Source: Tistlia sp040905785 (GTDB taxonomy: Bacteria; Pseudomonadota; Alphaproteobacteria; Kiloniellales; DSM-21159). From it: 64,000 bases of DNA. Position numbers and translations under genes: made by a program. Under the pieces are notes generated by a model. That model had not been told where the DNA came from, did no database searches, and saw only the letters and a list, made by a program, of their open reading frames with translations. Numbering within the stretch: position 1 is the stretch's first letter; each line of letters begins with the position of its first letter. Shown here one piece after another: positions 24,775 through 33,152 of this stretch. Location: NCBI RefSeq assembly GCF_040905785.1, contig NZ_JBBDQW010000083.1:1-64000 (forward strand), written 5' to 3'.

Positions 24775-26571
24775 ATGAGCGACGTCGCCGAGACCAATGC
24801 AGCGGACACCCTGGGCCCGCTCCCCGAATGGGACCTCACGGACCTCTATGCCGGGACCGAGGCGCCGGAGATCGACAAGGACCTCGCCGAGGCGCGCACG
24901 CTCGCCGGCGAGCTGCGCCAGCGCTGCGCCGGCAAGCTCGCGACGCTCGCCGGCGACACCCTGGGCCGCGCCCTCGGCGACTACGAGGCGGTCGACGAGA
25001 TCCTGTCGAAGCTCATGAGCTACGCCCAGCTGGTCTATGCCGCCGACATGGCGGACCCCCGCAGCGGCCGCTTCTACCAGCGCATGCAGGAGGCGGTCAG
25101 CGAGATCTCCGCCGAGCTGATCTTCTTCACCCTCGAGCTCAACGAGATCGAGGAGGCGGCGCTGGAGGAGAAGCTCCAGGATCCGCTGCTGGCGCGCTAC
25201 CGCCCCTGGATCCGCGACAGCCGCGCCTACCGGCCGCACCAGCTCGACGAGCGGCTCGAGCGCCTGCTGCACGACAAGCAGGTCGCGGGCGCCTCGGCCT
25301 GGACCCGGCTGTTCGACGAGACCATGGCTGGCCTGCGCTTCCGGCTCGACGGCAAGGACCAGACCTCGATGGAGGTCCTCAACCGGATGAGCGACTTCGA
25401 CCGCGCGGCGCGCCAGCGGGCCGGCGAAGCCTTCGCGGCAGGCCTGAAGAGCCGCCTCGGCCTGTTCTCCCTGGTCACCAACACCCTGGCCAAGGACAAG
25501 CAGATCGAGGACTCCTGGCGCGGCTTCGCGCGCCCGATCTCGGCGCGCAACCTGCACAACCGGGTCGAGGACGAGGTCGTCGACGCCCTGGTCGGGGCGG
25601 CCGTCGAGTCCTACCCGCGCCTTTCGCACCGCTACTACGCCATGAAGGCGCGCTGGCTCGGCCTCGACAAGCTGTCCTACTGGGACCGCAACGCGCCGCT
25701 GCCGACCAGCGTCGACCGCCAGGTGCCCTGGGACGAGGCGCAGCGGACCGTGCTGACCGCCTACGCCGACTTCTCCGAGGAGCTCGCCGGGGTCGGGCGC
25801 CGCTTCTTCGAGCGGCCCTGGATCGACGCCCCGGCCCGGCCCGGCAAGCAGTCCGGCGCCTTCGCCCACTCGACGGTGCCGAGCGTGCACCCCTACCTGC
25901 TGCTCAACTACCAGGGCCGGGTGCGCGACGTCATGACCCTGGCCCACGAGCTTGGCCACGGCGTCCACCAGGTGCTCGCCAGCGCCCAGGGCCACCTGCT
26001 CGCCGGCACGCCCCTGACCCTGGCCGAGACCGCCAGCGTGTTCGGCGAGATGCTGACCTTCCGCCGCCTGCTCGCGGACACCAAGGATCCGGCCGAGCGC
26101 AAGGCTATGCTGGCGAGCAAGGTCGAGGACATGCTCAACACGGTGGTCCGGCAGATCGCCTTCCACCGCTTCGAGACGGCGGTTCACGACCGGCGCCGCC
26201 AGGGCGAGCTGCTGAGCGACGATCTGGCCGAGATCTGGATGGAGACCCAGGTCGAGGCGCTCGGCCCGGCCTTCGACCTCAACGAGGACTACCGGGTCTT
26301 CTGGACCTATATCCCGCACTTCCTCCACACGCCCTTCTACGTCTACGCCTACGCCTTCGGCGACTGCCTGGTGAACTCGCTCTACGCGGTCTACCAGGAG
26401 GCCGAGGAGGGCTTCGCCGAGAAGTACCTGGAGCTGCTGCGCGCCGGCGGCACCAAGCGCCACAAGGAGCTGCTGGCGCCCTTCGGCCTGGACGCCTCTG
26501 ATCCGGCCTTCTGGCGCAAGGGGCTGACGGTGGTCGAGGGCATGATCGACGAGCTGGAACGGCTCGACTGA
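24775..26571 (+). CDS. Oligoendopeptidase F family metalloprotease (M3)
   Basis: The 598-residue protein has the M3B PepF architecture, with the zinc site LAHELGHGVHQVLA near residue 390 and the third ligand region ETASVFGEML about 28 residues later. These cytosolic enzymes cut oligopeptides of roughly 7 to 17 residues. ATG 24775 has AAAGGA just upstream. Its last 13 codons (VVEGMIDELERLD) reappear in diverged form at 27054-27093, beyond a low-GC insert. A hairpin follows the stop codon. Confidence 0.92.
   Translation: MSDVAETNAADTLGPLPEWDLTDLYAGTEAPEIDKDLAEARTLAGELRQRCAGKLATLAGDTLGRALGDYEAVDEILSKLMSYAQLVYAADMADPRSGRFYQRMQEAVSEISAELIFFTLELNEIEEAALEEKLQDPLLARYRPWIRDSRAYRPHQLDERLERLLHDKQVAGASAWTRLFDETMAGLRFRLDGKDQTSMEVLNRMSDFDRAARQRAGEAFAAGLKSRLGLFSLVTNTLAKDKQIEDSWRGFARPISARNLHNRVEDEVVDALVGAAVESYPRLSHRYYAMKARWLGLDKLSYWDRNAPLPTSVDRQVPWDEAQRTVLTAYADFSEELAGVGRRFFERPWIDAPARPGKQSGAFAHSTVPSVHPYLLLNYQGRVRDVMTLAHELGHGVHQVLASAQGHLLAGTPLTLAETASVFGEMLTFRRLLADTKDPAERKAMLASKVEDMLNTVVRQIAFHRFETAVHDRRRQGELLSDDLAEIWMETQVEALGPAFDLNEDYRVFWTYIPHFLHTPFYVYAYAFGDCLVNSLYAVYQEAEEGFAEKYLELLRAGGTKRHKELLAPFGLDASDPAFWRKGLTVVEGMIDELERLD
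26529..26568 (+). repeat. pepF 3'-end repeat, copy 1 (inside pepF)
   Basis: These last 40 coding bases of pepF match 27054-27093 at 34 of 40 positions. Most of the differences are synonymous or conservative (VVEGMIDELERLD against VGKGVIDELERLD). The second copy is therefore a diverged pepF end rather than a fresh duplication. Confidence 0.8.
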
Positions 26572-26580
26572 AGCCCTCTG

Positions 26581-26610
26581 GCGCCGGCCGACGCTTGTTG
26601 CCGCCGGCGC
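26581..26610 (+). terminator. Hairpin after pepF
   Basis: GCGCCGGC (26581-26588) and GCCGGCGC (26603-26610) form a perfect 8-base stem with a 14-base loop, 10 bases after the pepF stop codon. There is no T run after it, so an intrinsic terminator is uncertain. It marks the last native-looking GC-rich sequence before the low-GC islet. Confidence 0.45.
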
Positions 26611-26644
26611 TATGACTCGATGTGCCGGTAACCAGACCTGCCCC

Positions 26645-27028
26645 TCAGATCGCGGCGAGAAAGACCCAATACGCCAACACGCCAACGAACGAGATAATGC
26701 TTAGGGGTCCAAATCTCCCCCACCTTCTCGACAAAAGAAATCCGAACAGCACATACAATGCTACGTTCAGTACGACGGCTATAAAGAAGATCGAAACAAA
26801 GGCGATTGAAATAGGAGCCAGATGTCCACCAGACATCAGAAAAATGATACCAGATGGCCATACTGCAACGACTAACTTATGGTACCAGAGTATCGAGATT
26901 ATCTTAAGGGGATTATCCCCTATCTTAAAGCCGTCGACCCATGCCAACAAGTACCCGACGAGCATAACGACAATGGGAATGGAAAATCCAAGAAGCGCTG
27001 AAGTTCCAATACTTCGAGCTGCAACCAT
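26645..27028 (-). CDS. Small multi-pass membrane protein of unknown function in a low-GC islet
   Basis: The 127-residue hydrophobic protein has about four membrane segments (IVVMLVGYLLAW, WYHKLVVAVWPSGIIFLM, IAFVSIFFIAVVLNVALYV, IISFVGVLAYWVFLAAI). I do not recognise a family. ATG 27028 was chosen because the upstream open frame reads into the diverged pepF repeat. Codon use is strikingly AT-rich (many ATA, ATT, TTA-type codons) compared with all neighbours, which signals foreign origin. The segment is bounded by pepF 3'-end repeats. It could be a minor acquired membrane or immunity-like protein, but no partner toxin is visible. Confidence 0.6.
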   Translation of the reverse strand: MVAARSIGTSALLGFSIPIVVMLVGYLLAWVDGFKIGDNPLKIISILWYHKLVVAVWPSGIIFLMSGGHLAPISIAFVSIFFIAVVLNVALYVLFGFLLSRRWGRFGPLSIISFVGVLAYWVFLAAI

Positions 27029-27053
27029 TCCCAATTCCGTTCCTGAACTGGTC

Positions 27054-27093
27054 GGTGGGCAAGGGCGTGATCGACGAGCTAGAGCGGCTCGAT
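27054..27093 (+). repeat. pepF 3'-end repeat, copy 2 (diverged remnant)
   Basis: Forty bases match the end of pepF (26529-26568) at 34 positions and would read VGKGVIDELERLD, then DAAAPGAPAT to a TGA at 27120-27122. No other pepF sequence is attached. It bounds the right side of the low-GC islet. Confidence 0.75.
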
Positions 27094-27115
27094 GCCGCCG
27101 CACCCGGAGCGCCGG

Positions 27116-28033
27116 CTACTTGAGGCGGTCGGCGATCGCCCGGATGTGGGCGGCGCCGATGCCGCAGCAGCCGCCGACGATGGTGGCGCCGCGCGCCGCC
27201 CAGTCGGCGGCGAAGGCCGCGTAGAGCGCCGGCGTCAGTTCCTCGCGCGTGCCGCTCAGGCCCGCGTTGGCCTTGCCCTGGCGCCGCTTCGGCTCGAAGG
27301 CGTTGGCGTAGACGCCGAGCGGCAGCGAGCTTCCGGCGGCTTTCGTGACCTGTGCGGCCCGCTCGACCGCCGCGGCCATGACCTCGGGCTGGCTGCAGTT
27401 GAACAGCAGCGCCGCCACGCCGGCCTCAAGCGCCCAGCGCGCCGCCGCCTCGACCGTCTCGCCCGAGCGCAGCCGGGGCACCTCCGGCGTCTCGGGCGCG
27501 TCGCGGTCCTCCAGGGTGAAGGAGATCCAGACCGGCTTGCCGGTGGCCGCCGTCGCCGCCACCACGGCCTTGGCCTCTGCAATCAGGCTCAGGGTCTCGC
27601 CGAGCCAGAGGTCGACCGAGGGCGACAGGCCCGTGACAAGGACATCGAGATAGGCGCCGGCGCGCGCCGGCTCGAAGGCCTCGGGCTCGTAGGAGCCGAA
27701 GATCGGCGGCAGGCAGCCGGCGACCCGGACCCGGCTCTGCCCGTCGGCCGCTCCTGCGTCGGCCGCGGCCCGCGCCAGCTCGCCGGACAGGCGGGCGAGC
27801 GCGGCGCCCTGCTCGCGGAAGCGCTGCTCGCCGATGTGGAAGGGCACCAGGGCGTAGCTGTTGGTGGTGATGACCTCGGCCCCGGCCTCGATGAAGGCCT
27901 CGTGGACGCGCTGGACGATGCCCGGCGTCTCGATCAGCGCCAGCGCCGACCACTCCGGCTGGCGCAGCTCGGCGCCCAGGCGCACCAGTTCCCGGCTCAT
28001 GCCGCCGTCGAGGATCGTCATCCGGCTTGCCAT
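27116..28033 (-). CDS. Homocysteine S-methyltransferase family protein
   Basis: The 305-residue (beta/alpha)8 protein of the Pfam S-methyl_trans family opens with ILDGGMSRELVRLG and has the zinc ligands at FNCSQPE near residue 205 and GGCCGIG near the C-terminus. Known members transfer methyl groups to homocysteine from S-methylmethionine or betaine-like donors, giving methionine. The donor is not identifiable. It is followed upstream in the same direction by an isochorismatase-family gene 27 bases away, so the two probably form an operon. Confidence 0.88.
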   Translation of the reverse strand: MASRMTILDGGMSRELVRLGAELRQPEWSALALIETPGIVQRVHEAFIEAGAEVITTNSYALVPFHIGEQRFREQGAALARLSGELARAAADAGAADGQSRVRVAGCLPPIFGSYEPEAFEPARAGAYLDVLVTGLSPSVDLWLGETLSLIAEAKAVVAATAATGKPVWISFTLEDRDAPETPEVPRLRSGETVEAAARWALEAGVAALLFNCSQPEVMAAAVERAAQVTKAAGSSLPLGVYANAFEPKRRQGKANAGLSGTREELTPALYAAFAADWAARGATIVGGCCGIGAAHIRAIADRLK

Positions 28034-28060
28034 CCTGGACCTCCCTTGAAGGGGTTGCCG

Positions 28061-28708
28061 CTAAAGGGCGACCGCCGCCTCGGGCACCGAGGGCAGGTCG
28101 GACAGGATCTCGGCGACCGTCTGCACCCGGCAGTAGCCGCCGAAGGCCTCGAGCGCCGTCTCGTGGCGCTCCTCGCTGTGGCTGGCGCAGGCGTCGGCGG
28201 CGCAGACGACGTAGTAGCCGCGGTCGGCGGCGTCGCGCACTGCCATGTCGACGCACTGGTCGGTCAGGAAGCCGGCGACGATCAGGTTCTCGACGCCGAG
28301 GTTGCGCAGCAGGTAGTCGATGTTGGTCGAGTTGAAGACGCCCGAGGAGGTCTTCGGCAGCACGATCTCGTCGTCCCGCGGCGCGACCTCGGCGATCACC
28401 TTCGCGCCCGGCGAGCCGCGCGGCACCAGGATGCCCGAGAGCTTGTGGTCGAGCGAGCGGTCGCGGCCGTCGCGGGTCAGGGCCTCGATCACCGTGTAGA
28501 GCACCTCGCAGCCGGCGGCCCGGCTGCCCTCGAGCAGCTGCCGCATCGCCGGCAGGGCGCGCTCCTGGATCGCCTGCCAGTACGCCGGATGGGCGCTGCG
28601 GTAGGGCTCGTCGATCTCGGCGTTCTGGGCATCGACGATGAGCACCGCCGTGACGGCGGGGTCGAGAGGCTTGTCGCGCTTCATGCGCAAGGGGTCGAAG
28701 GCGGTCAT
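28061..28708 (-). CDS. Isochorismatase-family cysteine hydrolase
   Basis: The 215-residue protein has the alpha/beta cysteine-hydrolase fold with Asp26 (AVLIVDAQN) and nucleophile Cys152 (VAGFLTDQCVDMAVRDAADRG), preceded by the usual cis-peptide loop. Family members include nicotinamidase, N-carbamoylsarcosine amidase and ureidoacrylate hydrolase. The substrate is likely a small amide but is not certain. It is the first gene of a probable two-gene unit with the homocysteine methyltransferase-like gene, an unusual pairing. Confidence 0.87.
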   Translation of the reverse strand: MTAFDPLRMKRDKPLDPAVTAVLIVDAQNAEIDEPYRSAHPAYWQAIQERALPAMRQLLEGSRAAGCEVLYTVIEALTRDGRDRSLDHKLSGILVPRGSPGAKVIAEVAPRDDEIVLPKTSSGVFNSTNIDYLLRNLGVENLIVAGFLTDQCVDMAVRDAADRGYYVVCAADACASHSEERHETALEAFGGYCRVQTVAEILSDLPSVPEAAVAL

Positions 28709-28791
28709 GAGATTCCGGGTTCCGTGCCTGGGGTGAGTCGAGCGGCCCGCAGTATCGGTCGTGGGCCGGCGGGGCGCCAGTCCCGGAACGG

Positions 28792-29283
28792 CTACCCCCG
28801 GAGCGGCTTTTCCAGGCGCGGCAGCAGGCGGCCCGGGATGCTGCCCGAGGGCTCCTCGCCGACGCGGACCATGCCCACGCGCCGGTAGAAGCCCTCCGCG
28901 CCGGGGTCGGCGCCGGCGGCGATCCGGGCGGCGCCGCGCCGCCCGGCCTCCTCCTCCATCGCCGCGAAGAGCGCCCGCCCGACGCCAGCGCGCAGCAGGC
29001 CCGGCTCGACGAAGAGCAGCAGGATCTCGGCGGTGGTGCCGCCGGCGCCGTCGGCCTCGAAGGCCAGGCGCGAGAGGCCGACGATCCGGCCCTCGCGCTC
29101 GGCGACGGTCACGCCGCCGGCCGCGATCTCGCCCGGCTCGAGCGTCAGCTCGCCCCGGCAGGCCTCCAGGAAGGCCGCGTCGTAGCCCTAGACCGCCTTG
29201 GAGCGCAGCGCCAGGGTGCTCAGCGCCGCGGCTTCCCCAGTCTCGGCCGGGCGCAGCCGGATTGCCTCTGCCTCGCGCACCAT
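28792..29283 (-). pseudogene. GNAT N-acetyltransferase interrupted by an amber codon
   Basis: Reading from ATG 29283 (GGGGAG upstream), codon 32 is TAG (29188-29190), exactly where this GNAT subfamily has Trp: LRSKAV-stop-GYDAAFLEACR. After it the frame is open for about 131 codons with normal GNAT features (AEREGRIVGLSRL, LFVEPGLLRAGVGRALF, FYRRVGMVRVG). A single TGG to TAG change explains it. A shortened product from the GTG at 29112 would lack the first strand and helix. It could also be a sequencing error. Confidence 0.75.
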
Positions 29284-29387
29284 GGCGGCGCTCCCCTGCT
29301 GCGGGCGGCCCGGCTCTGGCGAAGGCCCGGCCGCGCCGCTATATCAGGGACCGACTCATAGAAGAACCGAGCGAGGAAGGCCACGCC

Positions 29388-30557
29388 ATGACCAGTTCCT
29401 GCATCGTCGGCTGGGCGCACACGCCCTTCGGCAAGCACGAGGGGGAGGACGTCGAGTCGCTGATCGCCAAGGTCGCGACCCAGGCCGTCGCCGACGCCGG
29501 GCTGGAGCCCGGCGACATCGACGAGATCGTGCTCGGCACCTACAACGAGGGCTTCTCGCCCCAGGGCTTCCCCTCCTCGCTGGTGCTGCAGACCTCCCCG
29601 GACTTCCGCTTCAAGCCGGCGACGCGCGTCGAGAACGCCTGCGCGACCGGCTCGGCGGCGATCCACCAGGGCCTCAAGACCATCGCGGCCGGCCAGGGGC
29701 GCTTCGTGCTGGTCGTCGGCGTCGAGAAGATGACGGCGCTGCCCGGGCCGGAGATCGGCAAGACCCTGCTCAAGGCCTCCTACCTCAAGGAGGAGAGCGA
29801 GATCGAGGGCGGCTTCGCCGGGGTCTTCGGGGTCATCGCCAACCAGTACTTCCAGCGCCACGGCGACCAGTCGGACGCGCTGGCCGCGATCGCCGCCAAG
29901 AACCACGCCAACGGTGTCGAGAACCCCTGGGCGCAGATGCGCAAGGATCTCGGCTACGACTTCTGCCGCAACGTCTCGGAAAAGAACCCCTATGTCGCCG
30001 GCCCGCTGAAGCGCACCGACTGCTCGCTGGTCTCCGACGGCGCAGCGGCGCTGGTGCTGGCCGACGAGGAGACGGCGCGCACCCTGGACAAGGCGGTCAA
30101 GTTCCGCGCCGCCGTGCAGGTCAACGACTACCTGCCGCTGTCGAAGCGCGACATCGTGCTGTTCGAGGGCTGCGAGGTGGCCTGGAAGCGGGCCCACGCC
30201 GAGGCCGGCACCGCGCTCTCCGACCTCTCGCTGGTCGAGACCCACGACTGCTTCACCATCGCCGAGCTGCTGGAGTACGAGGCCATGGGCCTGACGCCGC
30301 GCGGCCAGGGCGCGCGGGCGGTCCTGGAGGGCTGGACCCGCAAGGACGGCCGGCTGCCGGTCAACCCCTCGGGCGGCCTCAAGTCCAAGGGCCATCCGAT
30401 CGGCGCGACCGGCGTCTCGATGCACGTCATGACCTCGATGCAGCTGATGGGCAAGGCCGAGGGCATGCAGGTCAAGGACGCGCGCCTCGGCGGCATCTTC
30501 AACATGGGCGGCGCCGCCGTCGCCAACTACGTCTCGATCCTGGAGCCGCTGAAGTAG
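29388..30557 (+). CDS. Acetyl-CoA acetyltransferase / SCP2-type thiolase family protein
   Basis: The 389-residue thiolase-fold protein has nucleophile Cys85 (VENACATGSAAIHQG), His in ETHDCFTIAE and the C-terminal GGLKSKGHPIGATG. This HD-x-F pattern is typical of SCP2/sterol-carrier-like thiolases rather than the classical PhaA/FadA group, so the reaction could be cleavage or condensation of a branched or unusual acyl-CoA. ATG 29388 follows GAGGAAGG. It is the first gene of a five-gene operon ending at 34141. Confidence 0.9.
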   Translation: MTSSCIVGWAHTPFGKHEGEDVESLIAKVATQAVADAGLEPGDIDEIVLGTYNEGFSPQGFPSSLVLQTSPDFRFKPATRVENACATGSAAIHQGLKTIAAGQGRFVLVVGVEKMTALPGPEIGKTLLKASYLKEESEIEGGFAGVFGVIANQYFQRHGDQSDALAAIAAKNHANGVENPWAQMRKDLGYDFCRNVSEKNPYVAGPLKRTDCSLVSDGAAALVLADEETARTLDKAVKFRAAVQVNDYLPLSKRDIVLFEGCEVAWKRAHAEAGTALSDLSLVETHDCFTIAELLEYEAMGLTPRGQGARAVLEGWTRKDGRLPVNPSGGLKSKGHPIGATGVSMHVMTSMQLMGKAEGMQVKDARLGGIFNMGGAAVANYVSILEPLK

Positions 30558-30613
30558 CGGGTCGAGGCGCCGGGTCTGGAGGCGACCGGGATCGGACGGA
30601 GGAGCGACGTCCC

Positions 30614-32209
30614 ATGGGCGACGTGATGAACCTGGGGCGGCTGCTGTCGGACACGGCGCGCCGCCTGCCCGAGCGGGTCGGCCTGGTCTGGGGCGAGCGG
30701 CAGTGGACCTGGGCCGAGCTCGACCGGCGGGTCGACGCCCTGGTCGCGGCCCTGAAGGCGCGCGGCCTCGGCAAGGGCGACCGGATCCTGGTCCACGCCC
30801 GCAACTCCAACCAGCTGTTCGAGAGCGCCTGGGCCGCCTTCAAGCTGGGCGCCGTCTGGGTCCCGACCAACGTCCGCCTGACGCCCTCGGAGGTCGCCTA
30901 CCTGGGCGCCCATTCCGGGGCCCGGGCGATGATCCTCGAGGACGCCTTCCCCGGGCATGCCGAGGCGGTCGCCGAGGCCTCGGAGGCGCTCGCCCTGACG
31001 GTCGTGATCGGCGAGCCCGGCGCGGGGCAGGTCTCCTACGAGGCGCTGGTCGAGGAGGGCATGGTCGAGGAGGGTGGGGGCGCGGGCTCCTGGGAGGCCG
31101 AGGTCGGGCGGAACGACCCCTGCTGGTTCTTCTACACCTCGGGCACCACGGGCCGCCCCAAGGCCGGCGTCCTGACCCACGGCCAGCTCGCCTTCGTCAC
31201 GGTCAACCACCTCGCCGACCTGATGCCGGACACGACCGAGGCCGACGCCTCGCTGGTCGTGGCGCCGCTGTCGCATGGCGCCGGCGTGCACATGCTGCCC
31301 CAGGTCGCGCGCGGCGTCCGCTCGGTGCTGCTGCCCGGCACCTCCTTCGACGAGGCGGCGGCCTGGCGCCTGGTCGAGGAGCAGCGCATCACCAACATGT
31401 TCACCGTGCCGGTGATCCTGAACCGCCTGGCCCGCCACCCGGCGGTCGACCGCCACGACCATTCCTCGCTGAAGTACGTGATCTACGCCGGCGCGCCGAT
31501 GTACCGCGAGGACCAGCGCCACGCCCTGGAGAAGCTCGGGCCCTGCCTGGTGCAGTACTACGGCCTGGGCGAGGTCACCGGCAACATCACGGTGCTGCCG
31601 CCGCGCGAGCATCACCTGGACGACAACCGCATGCGCGTCGGCTCCTGCGGCTTCCCACGCACCGGCATGGAGATCGCCGTCAAGGACGCCGAGGGCCGAC
31701 GCCTGGGCCCGCGCCAGGACGGCGAGATCTGCGTGCGCGGGCCCGCCGTCTTCGCCGGCTACCACGACAATCCCGAGGCCAACGCCAAGGCCCTGAAGGA
31801 TGGCTGGTTTCACACCGGCGACCTCGGCCAGCTCGACGAGGCCGGCTACCTCTACATCACCGGGCGCGCCTCGGACATGTACATCTCCGGCGGCTCGAAC
31901 GTCTATCCACGCGAGGCCGAGGAGGTGCTGCTGGCCCATCCGGCGGTCGCCGAGGTCGCGGTGCTCGGCGTGCCCGATCCGGCCTGGGGCGAATCGGGCG
32001 TCGCCGTCGTCGTGCTCGCCGAGGGCGCCCGGGCCGAGGAGGCCGAGCTGCTTGGCTTCCTGGAAAACCGCCTGGCCAAGTACAAGTGGCCGCGCCGGGT
32101 GTTCTTCTGGGACGCCCTGCCGAAGTCGGGCTACGGCAAGGTGCCGAAGCATCTCGTGCGCCAGGCCCTGGCCGAGCGCGGCGAGCTGGCCGGGGCCAGC
32201 GCGCCGTGA
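30614..32209 (+). CDS. Acyl-CoA synthetase (AMP-binding ligase)
   Basis: The 531-residue ANL-superfamily ligase has the P-loop FFYTSGTTGRPKAGVLTHG near 172, YYGLGEVTGN near 315, HTGDLGQLDEAGYLYITGRASDM and the C-terminal catalytic Lys region SGYGKVPKHLV. It converts a carboxylic acid to its CoA thioester for the neighbouring thiolase. The length suits medium or short acyl chains or aromatic acids. ATG 30614 follows GGAGGAGCG (30597-30605). Its stop overlaps the next gene's GTG start. Confidence 0.9.
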   Translation: MGDVMNLGRLLSDTARRLPERVGLVWGERQWTWAELDRRVDALVAALKARGLGKGDRILVHARNSNQLFESAWAAFKLGAVWVPTNVRLTPSEVAYLGAHSGARAMILEDAFPGHAEAVAEASEALALTVVIGEPGAGQVSYEALVEEGMVEEGGGAGSWEAEVGRNDPCWFFYTSGTTGRPKAGVLTHGQLAFVTVNHLADLMPDTTEADASLVVAPLSHGAGVHMLPQVARGVRSVLLPGTSFDEAAAWRLVEEQRITNMFTVPVILNRLARHPAVDRHDHSSLKYVIYAGAPMYREDQRHALEKLGPCLVQYYGLGEVTGNITVLPPREHHLDDNRMRVGSCGFPRTGMEIAVKDAEGRRLGPRQDGEICVRGPAVFAGYHDNPEANAKALKDGWFHTGDLGQLDEAGYLYITGRASDMYISGGSNVYPREAEEVLLAHPAVAEVAVLGVPDPAWGESGVAVVVLAEGARAEEAELLGFLENRLAKYKWPRRVFFWDALPKSGYGKVPKHLVRQALAERGELAGASAP

Positions 32210-32715
32210 GGCTGATCAAGCACCCGGGCCGGCCGACCGAGCCGCGTCGCGTGATCGCCCGGGGCCGCTCGGGCGGCGAGTGGCGGATCGCCCTGCCGCC
32301 GGGCGCCGAGCTCGGGGCCGCCCTGATCGCTGCGCTGCAGGCGCGCGGCGTCGAGCAGGCCGCCCTGCAGCTGCTGAGCGGCAGCTTCGACCGCCTGGAG
32401 CTCGAGGTTTCCGACTCCCTGGGCGGCGGGCCGGCGGAGCCGGCCGGGCCGCGAAAGCTCGAAGGAGCGGCGACCCTGGTCGGCGGCGCCGGCATTCTCG
32501 GGCGCGACGCCGAAGGAGGGGCCTGCCTGCGCTGCCGCGCCACGGTCGTCGATCGGAGCGGGCGCCTCGAGGGCGGCGCGCTGGTGCCCGCCGGCTGCCG
32601 GGTCGGCGCCGACGGCCTGGTTCTGCAGGTCCTCGCCCTGGCCGGGGCCGGCTTCTTCGCCGTCCACGACGCCGAGACCGACCGTACCCTGCTGCAGCCC
32701 GTGGAGGGCACCTGA
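32206..32715 (+). CDS. PPC/DUF296 domain protein A (divergent)
   Basis: The 169-residue protein fits the PPC (DUF296) fold: a helix with GAALIAALQARGVEQAALQLLSG, a strand/loop region LEGAATLVGGAGILG, then ACLRCRATVVDRSGRLEGGALVPAGCRVG. The usual His-x-His strand is replaced by CLRCR, so a metal site, if any, differs. PPC domains are known in archaeal and bacterial proteins and in plant AT-hook proteins; bacterial function is unsettled. GTG 32206 overlaps the ligase stop, and the end overlaps the ATG of a second DUF296 gene (TGATG). The placement inside an acyl-CoA operon suggests a metabolic or effector-sensing role. Confidence 0.7.
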   Translation: MRLIKHPGRPTEPRRVIARGRSGGEWRIALPPGAELGAALIAALQARGVEQAALQLLSGSFDRLELEVSDSLGGGPAEPAGPRKLEGAATLVGGAGILGRDAEGGACLRCRATVVDRSGRLEGGALVPAGCRVGADGLVLQVLALAGAGFFAVHDAETDRTLLQPVEGT

Positions 32716-33152
32716 TGGACCACGAGACCCAGTTCGAGGCCGGCCGGCAGGGCCGGCTCGTCGCGATCCGGCTGAAGCCGAACCAGGACCTGGTCGAGGG
32801 CATCGAGCGGGCCGCGGGCGAGTCCGGCCTGCGCTACGCGACCCTGCGCTCGGGCATCGGCTCACTGGTCGACGCTGCGCTCGGCTACGGCTCCGGCGAG
32901 CACGCCGGCGTCACCACGGTGGAGGGGCCGGACATCGAGATCCTGACCCTGGCGGGCGAGCTGCGCACCGACGACAACGGCCGACCCCACGCCTACCTGC
33001 AGGGCACGATCGCCGACGCAGAGGCGCGGATCTACGGCGGGCGCTTCGTGCGCGGCGCCAATCCCATCGGCATCACCCTGGAGCTGGTCCTCCAGGAATG
33101 GCTGCCGGAGGAGGACGAGGACCCGGTCGAGGAGGGGGAGGAGCTGCCATGA
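32715..33152 (+). CDS. PPC/DUF296 domain protein B
   Basis: The 145-residue PPC/DUF296 domain protein is closer to the family pattern than its neighbour: GRLVAIRLKPNQDLVEGIERAAGESGLRYATLRSGIGSLVDAAL, then EILTLAGEL, GRPHAYLQGTIADAEARIYGGRF and ITLELVLQEW. The tail is very acidic (EEDEDPVEEGEELP). It overlaps the genes on both sides, ATGA with the reductase. With protein A it may form a heteromeric trimer, since PPC domains are known as trimers. Function is unknown. Confidence 0.8.
   Translation: MDHETQFEAGRQGRLVAIRLKPNQDLVEGIERAAGESGLRYATLRSGIGSLVDAALGYGSGEHAGVTTVEGPDIEILTLAGELRTDDNGRPHAYLQGTIADAEARIYGGRFVRGANPIGITLELVLQEWLPEEDEDPVEEGEELP

Noticed and set aside
29188..29190. TAG read as Trp or recoded
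   Set aside because: Many intact genes in the window end in TAG (for example the RND permease and the DapA-family gene), so a pseudogene or sequencing error is the simpler reading.
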